Below are positions 54,252 to 62,255 of a DNA stretch of 64,000 nt, piece after piece. How positions within the stretch are numbered: the stretch's first letter is position 1; every line of letters begins with the position of its first letter. The notes under the pieces were generated by a model. That model saw only the letters and a program-made list of their open reading frames with translations. It searched no databases and was not told where the DNA came from. Location of the stretch: positions 1-64,000 of the forward strand of contig NZ_NOYI01000033.1 in assembly GCF_002258785.1 (NCBI RefSeq), given 5' to 3'. The translations under genes and the position numbers were made by a program. Source of the stretch: Rhodococcus sp. 06-235-1A. GTDB taxonomy: Bacteria; Actinomycetota; Actinomycetes; Mycobacteriales; Mycobacteriaceae.

Positions 54252-55724
54252 GTGTCCACACCGGAAAAAGAACGTATTGCCGATCCGTCGCCGCCCACCC
54301 GGCCGTCGAGCCCTCGCAGCTGGCGTCCGCTGATCCTGCGCCTGCACTTCTACGCGGGCATCCTCATCGCACCGTTCATCCTGATCGCCACCATCAGCGG
54401 CGGGCTGTACGCCGTCGCACCGACAATCGAACAACTGATGTATCGGGACTACCTGCACGTCGACCCCACCGGCCCGGCCGTTCCGGTGGCGGATCAGATC
54501 CGAGCAGCACAGGCCGAACGACCCGACCTCACCGTCGCCGCAGTGCGCCCCGCCGCCGACCCCGGCGACACAACCCGAGTGATGTTCACCGATCCGAGTC
54601 TCGGCGAATCCAAGCGGCTGGCCGTCTTCGTCGATCCCGCGACCGCGACGTCCGTGGGTGAACTCCCGGTCTACGGCTCGTCCAGCGCATTGCCTGTGCG
54701 CACCTGGATTTCCGAACTGCACCGCCATCTGCACTTGGGAGAGCCGGGTCGCCTCTACAGCGAACTCGCTGCCTCATGGTTGTGGGTGATCGCGCTCGGC
54801 GGTCTCTACCTGTGGTTCGAGCGCTATCGACGCAACCGAGGCCGGGCGAAACTGCTCACCTTCGATCGTAAGTCGAAGGGCCGCAACAGGTCCTTGAACT
54901 GGCACGGCGTAGCCGGGATCTGGATAGCCGTCGGTCTGATCTTCCTGTCTGCCACCGGACTCACGTGGTCCACCTATGCGGGCGAGAACGTCACCGAGCT
55001 GCGGTCGGCGCTGAGCTGGACCACGCCCGCCATCACCAAGACCATCGGCACTTCCGGCGCGGCGACGACCGATCATTCCGGTCACGGCGGGCATTCGATG
55101 GACATGCCCGCCGATGCATCGACGGTCGACAGCAATGTGGGCCGCATCGATTCGGTCCTCGATATTGCGAAAGCCAACGGCGTCGACGGAGCACTGGAGG
55201 TGTCGATCCCGGCGTCGGACGACGTGGCGTTCGTCGTCGCCCAAACGCGTCAGCCCTGGGTGATGTCGAACAACTCCATCTCGATCGACGGCAGTACCGG
55301 CACAGTGATCGACACGGTGTTCTTCTCCGACTGGCCTCTTGCGGCCAAGCTGTCTGCCTGGGGTATCCAGTTGCACATGGGGACGCTGTTCGGTGTGGCC
55401 AATCAGCTTGCCCTGCTTGCACTTGCAGTCGCGTTGGCGTCGGTCATCGTCCGCGGCTACATGATGTGGTGGAAACGCCGTCCCACCAAAGCAACCGGTC
55501 TCACCGTGGGACGGCCGCCGCTGCGTGGCGGTCTTCGCCGGATCTCACCGATCTCCGTCGTACTACTGGTGGTCGTCGCGGTCGCCGTCGGCTGGTTCGT
55601 CCCGCTGCTCGGGCTGAGCCTGGTGGCCTTCCTGGCGGTCGACGTCGTTCTCGGTTCGATTCGTCGAACGCGGACCAGAGCCGCCAATTCCGCTGCTTCC
55701 CATCATGAAAGCGAACTCTCATGA
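54252..55724 (+). CDS. PepSY-associated transmembrane protein
   Basis: 490 residues from GTG 54252. LRLHFYAGILIAPFILIATISGGLYAVAPTIEQ is the first PepSY_TM helix, with ISELHRHLHLGEPGRLYSELAASWLWVIALGGLYLWFERY and LNWHGVAGIWIAVGLIFLSATGLTWS further on; His residues in the helices suggest haem-b or metal binding as in iron/copper reductases. Periplasmic loop HSGHGGHSMDMPADAS is His/Met-rich, typical of copper contact. The gene's stop overlaps the ATG of a broken gene (ATGAAACTCCCG). Confidence 0.9.
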   Translation: MSTPEKERIADPSPPTRPSSPRSWRPLILRLHFYAGILIAPFILIATISGGLYAVAPTIEQLMYRDYLHVDPTGPAVPVADQIRAAQAERPDLTVAAVRPAADPGDTTRVMFTDPSLGESKRLAVFVDPATATSVGELPVYGSSSALPVRTWISELHRHLHLGEPGRLYSELAASWLWVIALGGLYLWFERYRRNRGRAKLLTFDRKSKGRNRSLNWHGVAGIWIAVGLIFLSATGLTWSTYAGENVTELRSALSWTTPAITKTIGTSGAATTDHSGHGGHSMDMPADASTVDSNVGRIDSVLDIAKANGVDGALEVSIPASDDVAFVVAQTRQPWVMSNNSISIDGSTGTVIDTVFFSDWPLAAKLSAWGIQLHMGTLFGVANQLALLALAVALASVIVRGYMMWWKRRPTKATGLTVGRPPLRGGLRRISPISVVLLVVVAVAVGWFVPLLGLSLVAFLAVDVVLGSIRRTRTRAANSAASHHESELS

Positions 55725-55732
55725 AACTCCCG

Positions 55733-56122
55733 CTCGCGGGGAACCGAGAAATCGGGCACCACGATGCGCAATCTGATGGGACAGGTCGACGGCACCGTCA
55801 ATCCAACAGCACGAAGTACCGACTTCGACGGTCTGGTCTGGGACGACGGTAGCGATCAGTCCTGGATGAAGCACGGAATGTCGATGGTGTTGCGACGCAT
55901 CCGAATCGAGATGGACACCTGAGACGAGCTGGACCGACCCGGCCGTGAGTTGTCGGTGGGGCGAACTCTCGACACCGGTGCCCCGCTGTCCGGAACCGCC
56001 GAGTTCGACGAGGCCGACTTCGATGCGCTGAACGAATGGACAACGCCGATAGGTCTGCGGTGTTCGCGATACTGCCGGGTGTGGTCGACGACGGTTATCT
56101 GGGGCAGAGCCTGCTCGGCTGA
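55733..56122 (+). pseudogene. Decayed DyP-type peroxidase gene
   Basis: Reading frames give TTMRNLMGQVDGTVNPTARST, DFDGLVWDDGSDQSWM, GMSMVLRRIRIEMDT-stop-DELDRPGREVSVGRTLDTGAPLSGTAEFDEADF, then LNEWTTPIG and, one frame shifted, AVFAILPGVVDDGYLGQSLLG with a stop. This is the C-terminal half of a DyP peroxidase. Lesions: N-terminal part absent, TGG-to-TGA (Trp-to-stop) in DTWDELDR, an internal in-frame deletion before LNEW, and one missing T at about 56063. The start codon of the former downstream neighbour (MKLPLA) is fused in front. Not functional. Confidence 0.85.
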
Positions 56123-56155
56123 CCATGACAGCCGTCCACCGACACGCGGGTGCAC

Positions 56156-56758
56156 TCAGAAGGCGGTCGCCAGGGCGACGCCGAGTGCAGTCAGCGTGTC
56201 GACGAACTCGGCCTCGGTGAAGTTCAGATCTCCGCGGAACCACCGGTCGAGCAGCTCGGTCGTCCCTGCCACCATCAGAACGGTCGCTGCCTCGGCCCGT
56301 GGGTTCGCGGGGTCGGCATCGAGCACTTCCCGCATCAGCACTGGCGTGAACCGGTCGACCATCTGCCGGCGTCGCGCGTCCAGTGCGGGATTGGCCGACG
56401 CCGCGGTGTACAGCAGTGATGCTCGAGGGTCTGCGGTGAGCGCGCGGACCAGAACCGCGGCCGTGTGCCCGACGCGGTCGGCCGTCGATCCGTGCCGGTG
56501 CACTTCGTCTCCCAGAGCATCGCCGACGTTGTCGATGACGCCGTCGAGGGCGCTCACCAGAATGGCGTCGCGGTCGCCGAAACTTTCGTAGAAGTATCGC
56601 TTGGACAGGCCTGCGCGAGCACAGATGCCGTCGACAGTGACGGCGGCGACGCCTGACTCCGCAACCACGTCGAGGCAGGCGTCGAGCAGTTTCTCGCGGC
56701 GCTCACGACGACGCTTGTCTGCGGCGACACCTCGGTAGGGACGAACGACGGGCGGCAT
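56156..56758 (-). CDS. TetR-family regulator
   Basis: 200 residues from ATG 56758. HTH: RERREKLLDACLDVVAESGVAAVTVDGICARAGLSKRYFYESFGDRDAILVSALDGVIDNVG. Preceded by a basic stretch. Divergent from the MpaB-like gene (97-bp gap) which it probably represses. Confidence 0.9.
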   Translation of the reverse strand: MPPVVRPYRGVAADKRRRERREKLLDACLDVVAESGVAAVTVDGICARAGLSKRYFYESFGDRDAILVSALDGVIDNVGDALGDEVHRHGSTADRVGHTAAVLVRALTADPRASLLYTAASANPALDARRRQMVDRFTPVLMREVLDADPANPRAEAATVLMVAGTTELLDRWFRGDLNFTEAEFVDTLTALGVALATAF

Positions 56759-56855
56759 GACTACATCTTGACACGGGTGTGTGCCTAGTTGCATGGTGAA
56801 CTGAGAACGGTAGCGTTCCAATTTTGAGCCGGTGTCGATCGAGTGGAGGACGAGC

Positions 56856-57758
56856 ATGGCGTCGAGCAGAGAGCTCATGTCGAAGCGATGGGTGATGGGT
56901 CGATCCATCGGACGTCGAATAGAGGAACTCGACCCCGTCTCGGGCAACGAGGAGGCCACCCACCTCAGCCTCGAAGTGCGTTATGGCGACGCTGTTTTCG
57001 CACACGCCGCGTACACGGTGGCCTTCGCCAGGCAGGTGGCCATCCCGTCGATTGCACGCATTCTGTACCGCACCGGCACCGGTGACATGATGCACGACGT
57101 GCGTAGGCGCAACGACGACACGCTGCTCTTCTTCGGTGAGATACTCCATCACGGCCATTCGAGCGCGCATGGTCGGTCGGTCATCGACCGGATGGAGCAG
57201 ATCCACTCCCGGTTCGGCATCACCGACGACGACAAGCTGTACACGCTGGGTTCCCTTGCTTTCGAGCCGGATCGAATCGTCGAGCATCTCGGTGTGAACG
57301 TCTTCACCGACAACGAACGAGAATCACGCTTTCACTTCTGGCGGCAGGTGGGGGAATTCATGGGCCTCGACGTTCCTGCGGCCAGAAGTCAATTCCTGCA
57401 CTGGACATTGCAATACGAGTCTCGCTACGCCTATACCGAAGGTGCGCGCGCGGTCGTCGACCAGTTGTTCGCCGATTGGCAGGACCGTTGGTTCCCCGGG
57501 CCAACGAAGCGAATTGCCGCAGGCGTGCTGCTGGCGGTGTTCACCGACGACCTCCGTGAGGTCCATCGACTGCCGATGCCGTCAGCGGCTCATCGCCGGG
57601 CCGTACCGCCGGCCATCGCAGCGTACCTGAAAGTCCAAGGGATGCGACCACATCGGCCACATCGCTCGTGGTCGGATCACTTCGGAACACGCCATCCAAT
57701 GCCCCTCGACGTGCCCACACTCGGCCATCGAACGGCCATCGCGCCACGGGTCGAGTAG
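56856..57758 (+). CDS. MpaB/DUF2236-family oxygenase-like haem protein
   Basis: 300 residues from ATG with GGAGG seven bases upstream; a GTG at 56832 is an alternative. AFARQVAIPSIARILYRTGTGDMMHDVRRRNDDTLLFFGEILHHGHSSAHGRSVIDRMEQIHSRFGITDDDKLYTLGSLAFEP follows the mycobacterial MpaB-like pattern, where a conserved Arg-His pair binds haem b. Related rubber oxygenases (Lcp) cleave isoprenoid double bonds. Substrate unknown. Confidence 0.85.
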   Translation: MASSRELMSKRWVMGRSIGRRIEELDPVSGNEEATHLSLEVRYGDAVFAHAAYTVAFARQVAIPSIARILYRTGTGDMMHDVRRRNDDTLLFFGEILHHGHSSAHGRSVIDRMEQIHSRFGITDDDKLYTLGSLAFEPDRIVEHLGVNVFTDNERESRFHFWRQVGEFMGLDVPAARSQFLHWTLQYESRYAYTEGARAVVDQLFADWQDRWFPGPTKRIAAGVLLAVFTDDLREVHRLPMPSAAHRRAVPPAIAAYLKVQGMRPHRPHRSWSDHFGTRHPMPLDVPTLGHRTAIAPRVE

Positions 57759-57769
57759 GTCGATCGGAA

Positions 57770-58891
57770 CTAGGCCGGTGCGAGAGCCTTGTCCACGTTG
57801 GCCAGCGCCAGGCCCATGCTGGTGGTCATGCCGATGCCGGTGGTGACGGTGACGACGTGCACGCCATGGACGGGTTCTTCGAGCAGGAACTCCGAACCCG
57901 GCGCCGAACAGTACGTGCCCTGCCACCGCTCGGTGACGTCGATGCGGTCGACTCCGAACAGCGTCTTGGCCTCGGTGATCAGCACCTCGAATCCTTCCTC
58001 GCTCTGGAAGGGGGACGCGGTGATCTCGCGAACGTGTGTGTCACCCAACAGAATCGACCCGTCGGGCTGCGGTGTGTACATCTGGTGTAGATCGAGTTCG
58101 ACGTAGTCTGGGTGCTCGGCCCGCAGACGAGCGGCGACGTCTGCGACGGCGGGAAGGGTCTCGAATCCCGAGTACCGGAGCAGTGACCAGCCGGTGAACA
58201 GTGGCGAGGGTAGCGGTGCACGCAGCGGCATGGTGGCGCGCATCATGTGCAATCGGCATCGCACCAAACCGCCGCGCTCCGCGTACTCGGGGAACAGTCG
58301 ATCGATGTCGTGGTTGACGGTGACGAACACGGTGCCGGCCTGCACGTCGCCGCGCGAGGTGTGGACCACTCCGGGTGCGAACGACGTTGCAGCGGTGCGC
58401 CAGTGGAAGTCCACCCCGGAGTCGGCGAGCCAGCGCGCGATGGCGGGTGCGGCGGCACGCGGGTCGACCTGAACGTCGGTCGGCATGTACATGCCGCCCA
58501 CCACATCGGTGTCGGAGATGGGGAGCCGGTCGAGCACGTCGTCGCGGTTCAGCAACCGCCCGTGGTCGTGGCCGCGTAGTTCGGCGAACTGCTCGAGCAC
58601 TGTGTACTCGTCCTCGTGCCGGGCTACGCAGTGCGTTCCGGACTCGGCGGCCCAGAAGCCCGCTGTGCGAGCGAGTTCGAGCCAGTGACTTCGGCCGGTT
58701 CGTGCGTACTCGAGCGCGTCGCCGGATTGCGCTGTGATGCAGGCGTGTCCGAAGTTCTGTACCGATGCGCCCGCGACACGGTCGGCGTGGTCCACCACCG
58801 CGACGGTCAGGCCACGTCGGTGAGCGTGGTAGGCGTGAGCGAGGCCGACGATCCCGGCCCCGACGACCACGACGTCGTACTTCGATGTCAT
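57770..58891 (-). CDS. FAD-dependent DAO-type oxidoreductase of phosphonate loci
   Basis: 373 residues. VVVVGAGIVGLAHAYHAHRRGLTVAVVDHADRVAGASVQNFGHACIT is the FAD-binding GxGxxG and the DAO motif; ERWQGTYCSAPGSEFLLEEP near the C-terminus matches the group I remember as TIGR03364, which is repeatedly encoded with phosphonate genes and proposed to oxidise amino- or N-alkylaminophosphonates. 27 bp after the GntR gene and in one operon with it, divergent from phosphonate transport genes. Reaction is inferred. Confidence 0.8.
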   Translation of the reverse strand: MTSKYDVVVVGAGIVGLAHAYHAHRRGLTVAVVDHADRVAGASVQNFGHACITAQSGDALEYARTGRSHWLELARTAGFWAAESGTHCVARHEDEYTVLEQFAELRGHDHGRLLNRDDVLDRLPISDTDVVGGMYMPTDVQVDPRAAAPAIARWLADSGVDFHWRTAATSFAPGVVHTSRGDVQAGTVFVTVNHDIDRLFPEYAERGGLVRCRLHMMRATMPLRAPLPSPLFTGWSLLRYSGFETLPAVADVAARLRAEHPDYVELDLHQMYTPQPDGSILLGDTHVREITASPFQSEEGFEVLITEAKTLFGVDRIDVTERWQGTYCSAPGSEFLLEEPVHGVHVVTVTTGIGMTTSMGLALANVDKALAPA

Positions 58892-58918
58892 GAGGGGAGT
58901 CTTTCTTCTGTGGTCATG

Positions 58919-59632
58919 TCAGGCATCCATGACGGCGGTGAAGGTCATGCGGTCTCCGCGATAGAGCGAACGTCGGTGCTCGATGGGAACCCCGTCGGTG
59001 TCGTAGGAGACACGGCCGAGCAGAAACATCGGTGTGCGGGTGTCGACGGTGAGGAGCGCGGCTTCTCGGGCGTCGGGAAGGACGGTCTCGATGGTGTCGA
59101 CGACTCGTCCGAAGACCACTCCGCGCGTTCGCAATTCGGCATACAGCGACGTCCGGTGATCGAAGCTGTCCTGCAGCCCCGGAATTCGGTACGCGGGAAT
59201 GCGAGTCGTTTCCAGGCCCACGCGTACGTCTCCGGTGGTGAAGACACGCTCGAGCTGTACCACGTCCGCACCGCTGTCGATTCCGAGTAGATCCGCCAAG
59301 GCGTCGTCGGCTCGGAACGTATCCCAACCCACCAGGATTCGGGTTGCGCTCATGCCCTTCTCGCGCGCTGCCTCGGTGTACGAGCCGATGGCGAGCGGCA
59401 GTACGACCTTGGGTTCGGCGACCACCGTTGCTCGACCTCGTCGTTCGATTCGACCGGCTACCAACAGTTCTCGGATGGCCTGGCGCAGTGTCTCACGTGA
59501 CACGTCGTATCGATCGGCGAGATCACGCTCGGACGGAAAGGCGTCCCCTGCGGACATCCCGTCGAGCATCGCGTCGAGACTTCTGCGCACGATCTGGTGC
59601 TTGAGAACCCGGGGTTCGGTGTCGACAACCAT
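58919..59632 (-). CDS. GntR-family repressor, PhnF-like (UTRA domain)
   Basis: 237 residues. Winged helix HQIVRRSLDAMLDGMSAGDAFPSERDLADRYDVSRETLRQAIRELLVAGRIERRGRATVV, then UTRA ligand domain (VVQLERVFTTGDVRVGLETTRIPAYRIPGL; PMFLLGRVSYDTDGVPIEHRRSLYRGDRMTF). The divergent gap has a site identical to the mycobacterial PhnF operator and a second related one, so this is probably the repressor of the locus, sensing a phosphonate or derived ligand. Confidence 0.9.
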   Translation of the reverse strand: MVVDTEPRVLKHQIVRRSLDAMLDGMSAGDAFPSERDLADRYDVSRETLRQAIRELLVAGRIERRGRATVVAEPKVVLPLAIGSYTEAAREKGMSATRILVGWDTFRADDALADLLGIDSGADVVQLERVFTTGDVRVGLETTRIPAYRIPGLQDSFDHRTSLYAELRTRGVVFGRVVDTIETVLPDAREAALLTVDTRTPMFLLGRVSYDTDGVPIEHRRSLYRGDRMTFTAVMDA

Positions 59633-59651
59633 GAGCCGACCATAGCATCAA

Positions 59652-59666
59652 TTGGTCTAGACCTAA
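59652..59666. promoter_or_regulatory. PhnF-type operator, site 1 (centre GGTCTAGACC)
   Basis: TTGGTCTAGACCTAA with a perfect 10-bp palindromic core, immediately upstream of the GntR gene start. It differs from the PhnF site TGGTATAGACCA at two positions. Centre is 58 bp from site 2. Confidence 0.7.
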
Positions 59667-59710
59667 TTGTTGCGCGACGTTCACGATTCGTTCACCCGAG
59701 TTCCACGCAA

Positions 59711-59722
59711 TGGTCTATACCA
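59711..59722. promoter_or_regulatory. PhnF-type operator, site 2
   Basis: TGGTCTATACCA, whose reverse complement TGGTATAGACCA equals the site I recall for Mycobacterium smegmatis PhnF at the phnDCE promoter. It sits 19 bp before the phosphonatase-like gene. Confidence 0.8.
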
Positions 59723-59740
59723 AACGGCAGTCTCTTCCCC

Positions 59741-60439
59741 ATGCCGAACTCCACCACCTCGAACACCAGCATCGACATCGAACTCGTCGTCCTCGACATG
59801 GCAGGAACAACCGTCACCGACGACGGCCTCGTGCTGGATGCATTCGACGCCGCAGCGACGGCCGTCGGCCTCGCGAACGACGGACCCGAACGCGACGACG
59901 CCCGACGCTACGTACTCGACACCATGGGGCAGTCAAAGATCGAGGTGTTCCGGGCATTGTTCGGATCCGAGGATCGCGCCCAGGCCGCCAATCGGGAATT
60001 CGAGTCTGCCTACGACGCCCGCATCGACGACGGCATCGCGCCCGTTCCGGGTGCAGCCCAGGCCATCACAACGCTTCGCGAATCCGGGATCAGCGTCGTC
60101 CTGACAACAGGGTTCTCGGCACCGACACAGAAGCGCATCATCGACACGCTCGGCTGGCAGGACCTGCCCGACGCCTTCCTCGCGCCCGGCGATGCCGGTC
60201 GTGGCCGTCCACACCCGGATCTCGTCCTCTCTGCTGCGTTGCGCGCGGAGGTCAGTGACATCGCTGCCGTCGCGGTCGTCGGTGACACCTCGAGTGACAT
60301 CCTGTCCGGTCGCCGCGCCGGCGCATCCGTACTCATCGGTGTGCTCAGCGGAGCTCACTCCGAGGACCTTCTGCGCGGGGCGGGCGCGACCCACGTGCTC
60401 GACAGCGTCGCCGATCTTCCCCCCATCGTTCTGCCGTGA
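59741..60439 (+). CDS. Phosphonatase-like HAD hydrolase
   Basis: 232 residues from ATG 59741. HAD motif I VVLDMAGTTVTDDG (Asp nucleophile, AGT as in phosphonoacetaldehyde hydrolase), cap domain TMGQSKIEVFRALFG, motif II VLTTGFS, motif III Lys region APTQKRIID, motif IV VGDTSSDILSGRRAGA. True PhnX uses a cap-domain Lys to form a Schiff base; I see no equivalent with certainty, so it belongs with the phosphonatase-like group (recalled as TIGR03351). It should cleave a C-P or P-O bond of a phosphonate intermediate. First gene of the phn operon. Confidence 0.85.
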   Translation: MPNSTTSNTSIDIELVVLDMAGTTVTDDGLVLDAFDAAATAVGLANDGPERDDARRYVLDTMGQSKIEVFRALFGSEDRAQAANREFESAYDARIDDGIAPVPGAAQAITTLRESGISVVLTTGFSAPTQKRIIDTLGWQDLPDAFLAPGDAGRGRPHPDLVLSAALRAEVSDIAAVAVVGDTSSDILSGRRAGASVLIGVLSGAHSEDLLRGAGATHVLDSVADLPPIVLP

Positions 60440-60480
60440 ACACCCACTCGACCCCACCTCACCGAACGGACATCATTGCC

Positions 60481-61449
60481 ATGATCACCACCTCTCGCCG
60501 TCGTGCCGTAGCCGCCGCGGCCGTGCTCTCCGCAGCGGCTCTGGTCGCCTCCGGTTGCGGGGGCTCCTCCGACGGAGCCACCACCGACCAGGGATTCCCC
60601 GAAACCATCACCCTCGCTGCGATTCCCGCCGAGAACTCGACCGACCTGAAGGCCAGCTACGATCCGGTGATCACACGGTTGGAGAAGGAGACCGGTGCGA
60701 AGGTCGAGTTCATCCAGGCCTCCGATTACGCCGGTGTGGTCGAGGGCCTCATCGCAGGCAACGTCGACATCGCATTCTTCGGGCCCTTCGCCTACGTCGT
60801 CGCCGGAATCAACGGCGCCGAGATGACGCCGCTCGGTGCCGTCGTCCAGGACGAGGGTGGCAAGCCCGGTTATCAGTCCTACGGAATCGCCCGCTCGGAC
60901 AACGCGTCGGTCGACGACCTCGCCGACTACGCAGGTAAGAAGGTCTGCTTCGTCGACCCGAGCTCGACCTCCGGATTCCTCTATCCGACAGCGGGACTGA
61001 TCGAAGACAAGGTCATCGCATCGGGCTCGGAGGCCGACATCTCCGCGGCCATGACCCCGATCTATGCCGGCGGGCACGATGCATCGGTACTTGCTGTGAA
61101 GGCGGGCGATTGCGACGCCGGATTCGCGTTCGACACCATGGTCGACCGGACGATGAACGACAACGGCGAGATTGCACCCGGCGAGCTGAAGACCGTCTGG
61201 AAGTCCGATACGATCGCCGGTTCGCTCTTCGCCGCCAACGACGATCTGGGTGCCGACGCCATCGCGAAGCTTCAGGACGTGTTCAGCGAAGGCATGAACT
61301 CGGATGCCTTTGTCGCCGAGGGCATCTGCGCCGAAGAATGCCGCATCACCGACGAGGATGCCTGGGGCGTCGTACCGGCACAGGACAGCGACTACGACGG
61401 TGTGCGCAACGTCTGCGAGATCACCGGCTCCGAGAAGTGCAAGGGCTGA
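60481..61449 (+). CDS. phnD: Phosphonate ABC transporter substrate-binding lipoprotein (PhnD-like)
   Basis: 322 residues from ATG 60481; a GTG at 60436 would overlap the previous stop but puts extra residues before a well-formed lipoprotein signal (TSRRRAVAAAAVLSAAALVASGC). Body: TDLKASYDPVITRLEKETGAKVEFIQASDYAGVVEGLIAGNVDIAFFGPFAYVVA, VCFVDPSSTSGFLYPTAGLIEDKVI, VWKSDTIAGSLFAANDDLG: type II periplasmic-binding fold of PhnD/PtxB. Delivers phosphonate or phosphite to the permease. Confidence 0.93.
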   Translation: MITTSRRRAVAAAAVLSAAALVASGCGGSSDGATTDQGFPETITLAAIPAENSTDLKASYDPVITRLEKETGAKVEFIQASDYAGVVEGLIAGNVDIAFFGPFAYVVAGINGAEMTPLGAVVQDEGGKPGYQSYGIARSDNASVDDLADYAGKKVCFVDPSSTSGFLYPTAGLIEDKVIASGSEADISAAMTPIYAGGHDASVLAVKAGDCDAGFAFDTMVDRTMNDNGEIAPGELKTVWKSDTIAGSLFAANDDLGADAIAKLQDVFSEGMNSDAFVAEGICAEECRITDEDAWGVVPAQDSDYDGVRNVCEITGSEKCKG

Positions 61450-61451
61450 CG

Positions 61452-62255
61452 ATGTCCACTTCCTTGGACAGGGCCGACGTTGTCGTCAGCGTCCGTAACG
61501 TCACCAAGACATTCGGGTCGACCACCGCGCTTGCAGACGTCAACCTCGATGTGCACCGCAGTGAAATGCTGGTGCTGCTAGGGCTTTCGGGCTCCGGCAA
61601 GTCGACGCTACTGCGATGCATCAACGGTCTGCATCCCATCACCTCGGGCAGTGTCACCGCACTCGACATTCGGGTCGATCTGGCGAACCGTCGCCGGGTG
61701 CGCGAGCTACGCCGAGATGTCGGCTTCATCTTTCAGCACTTCAATCTCGTCGGTCGGTTGAGCTGCCTCGAGAACGTACTCGTGGGAGGCATCGGTCGGC
61801 TGTCCCTACCGCGGTACGGAGCACTCACCTACCCGAAGGTGATGCGAGAGGAGGCTCGGGCCTGTCTCGACCGAGTCGGATTGGCAGACTTCGCCGAACG
61901 CCGCGCCGACACTCTGTCGGGCGGGCAGCAGCAACGGGTGGCGATCGCACGCACCCTGATGCAGCGGCCGCGGATCGTGCTCGCGGACGAGCCGGTTGCC
62001 TCGCTGGACCCCGAGAATGCAGGGGTGGTGATGGATCTGTTGCAGCGGGTGTGCAGCGAGGAGAAACTGACGGTGGTGTGCACCCTGCATCAGGTCGATC
62101 TCGCGCTCGGTTGGGCGCACCGACTCGTGGGTCTCCGGGACGGTCGGGTGGTGCTCGATCGCCCGGCCACCGGTCTCCAGCGCGATGACATCATGCCGAT
62201 CTATCAGCGAATAGTTCCCGACGCCGGGAACATCTCTGCGGTGGCACCGACGTGA
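61452..62255 (+). CDS. phnC: Phosphonate ABC transporter ATP-binding protein (PhnC-like)
   Basis: 267 residues. Walker A GLSGSGKST, signature LSGGQQQRVAIARTL, Walker B IVLADEPVASLDP, switch His CTLHQVDLAL; RRDVGFIFQHFNLVGRLSCLENVLVG is the PhnC-type Q-loop. Two bp after phnD and overlapping the permease start by four bases. Confidence 0.95.
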   Translation: MSTSLDRADVVVSVRNVTKTFGSTTALADVNLDVHRSEMLVLLGLSGSGKSTLLRCINGLHPITSGSVTALDIRVDLANRRRVRELRRDVGFIFQHFNLVGRLSCLENVLVGGIGRLSLPRYGALTYPKVMREEARACLDRVGLADFAERRADTLSGGQQQRVAIARTLMQRPRIVLADEPVASLDPENAGVVMDLLQRVCSEEKLTVVCTLHQVDLALGWAHRLVGLRDGRVVLDRPATGLQRDDIMPIYQRIVPDAGNISAVAPT

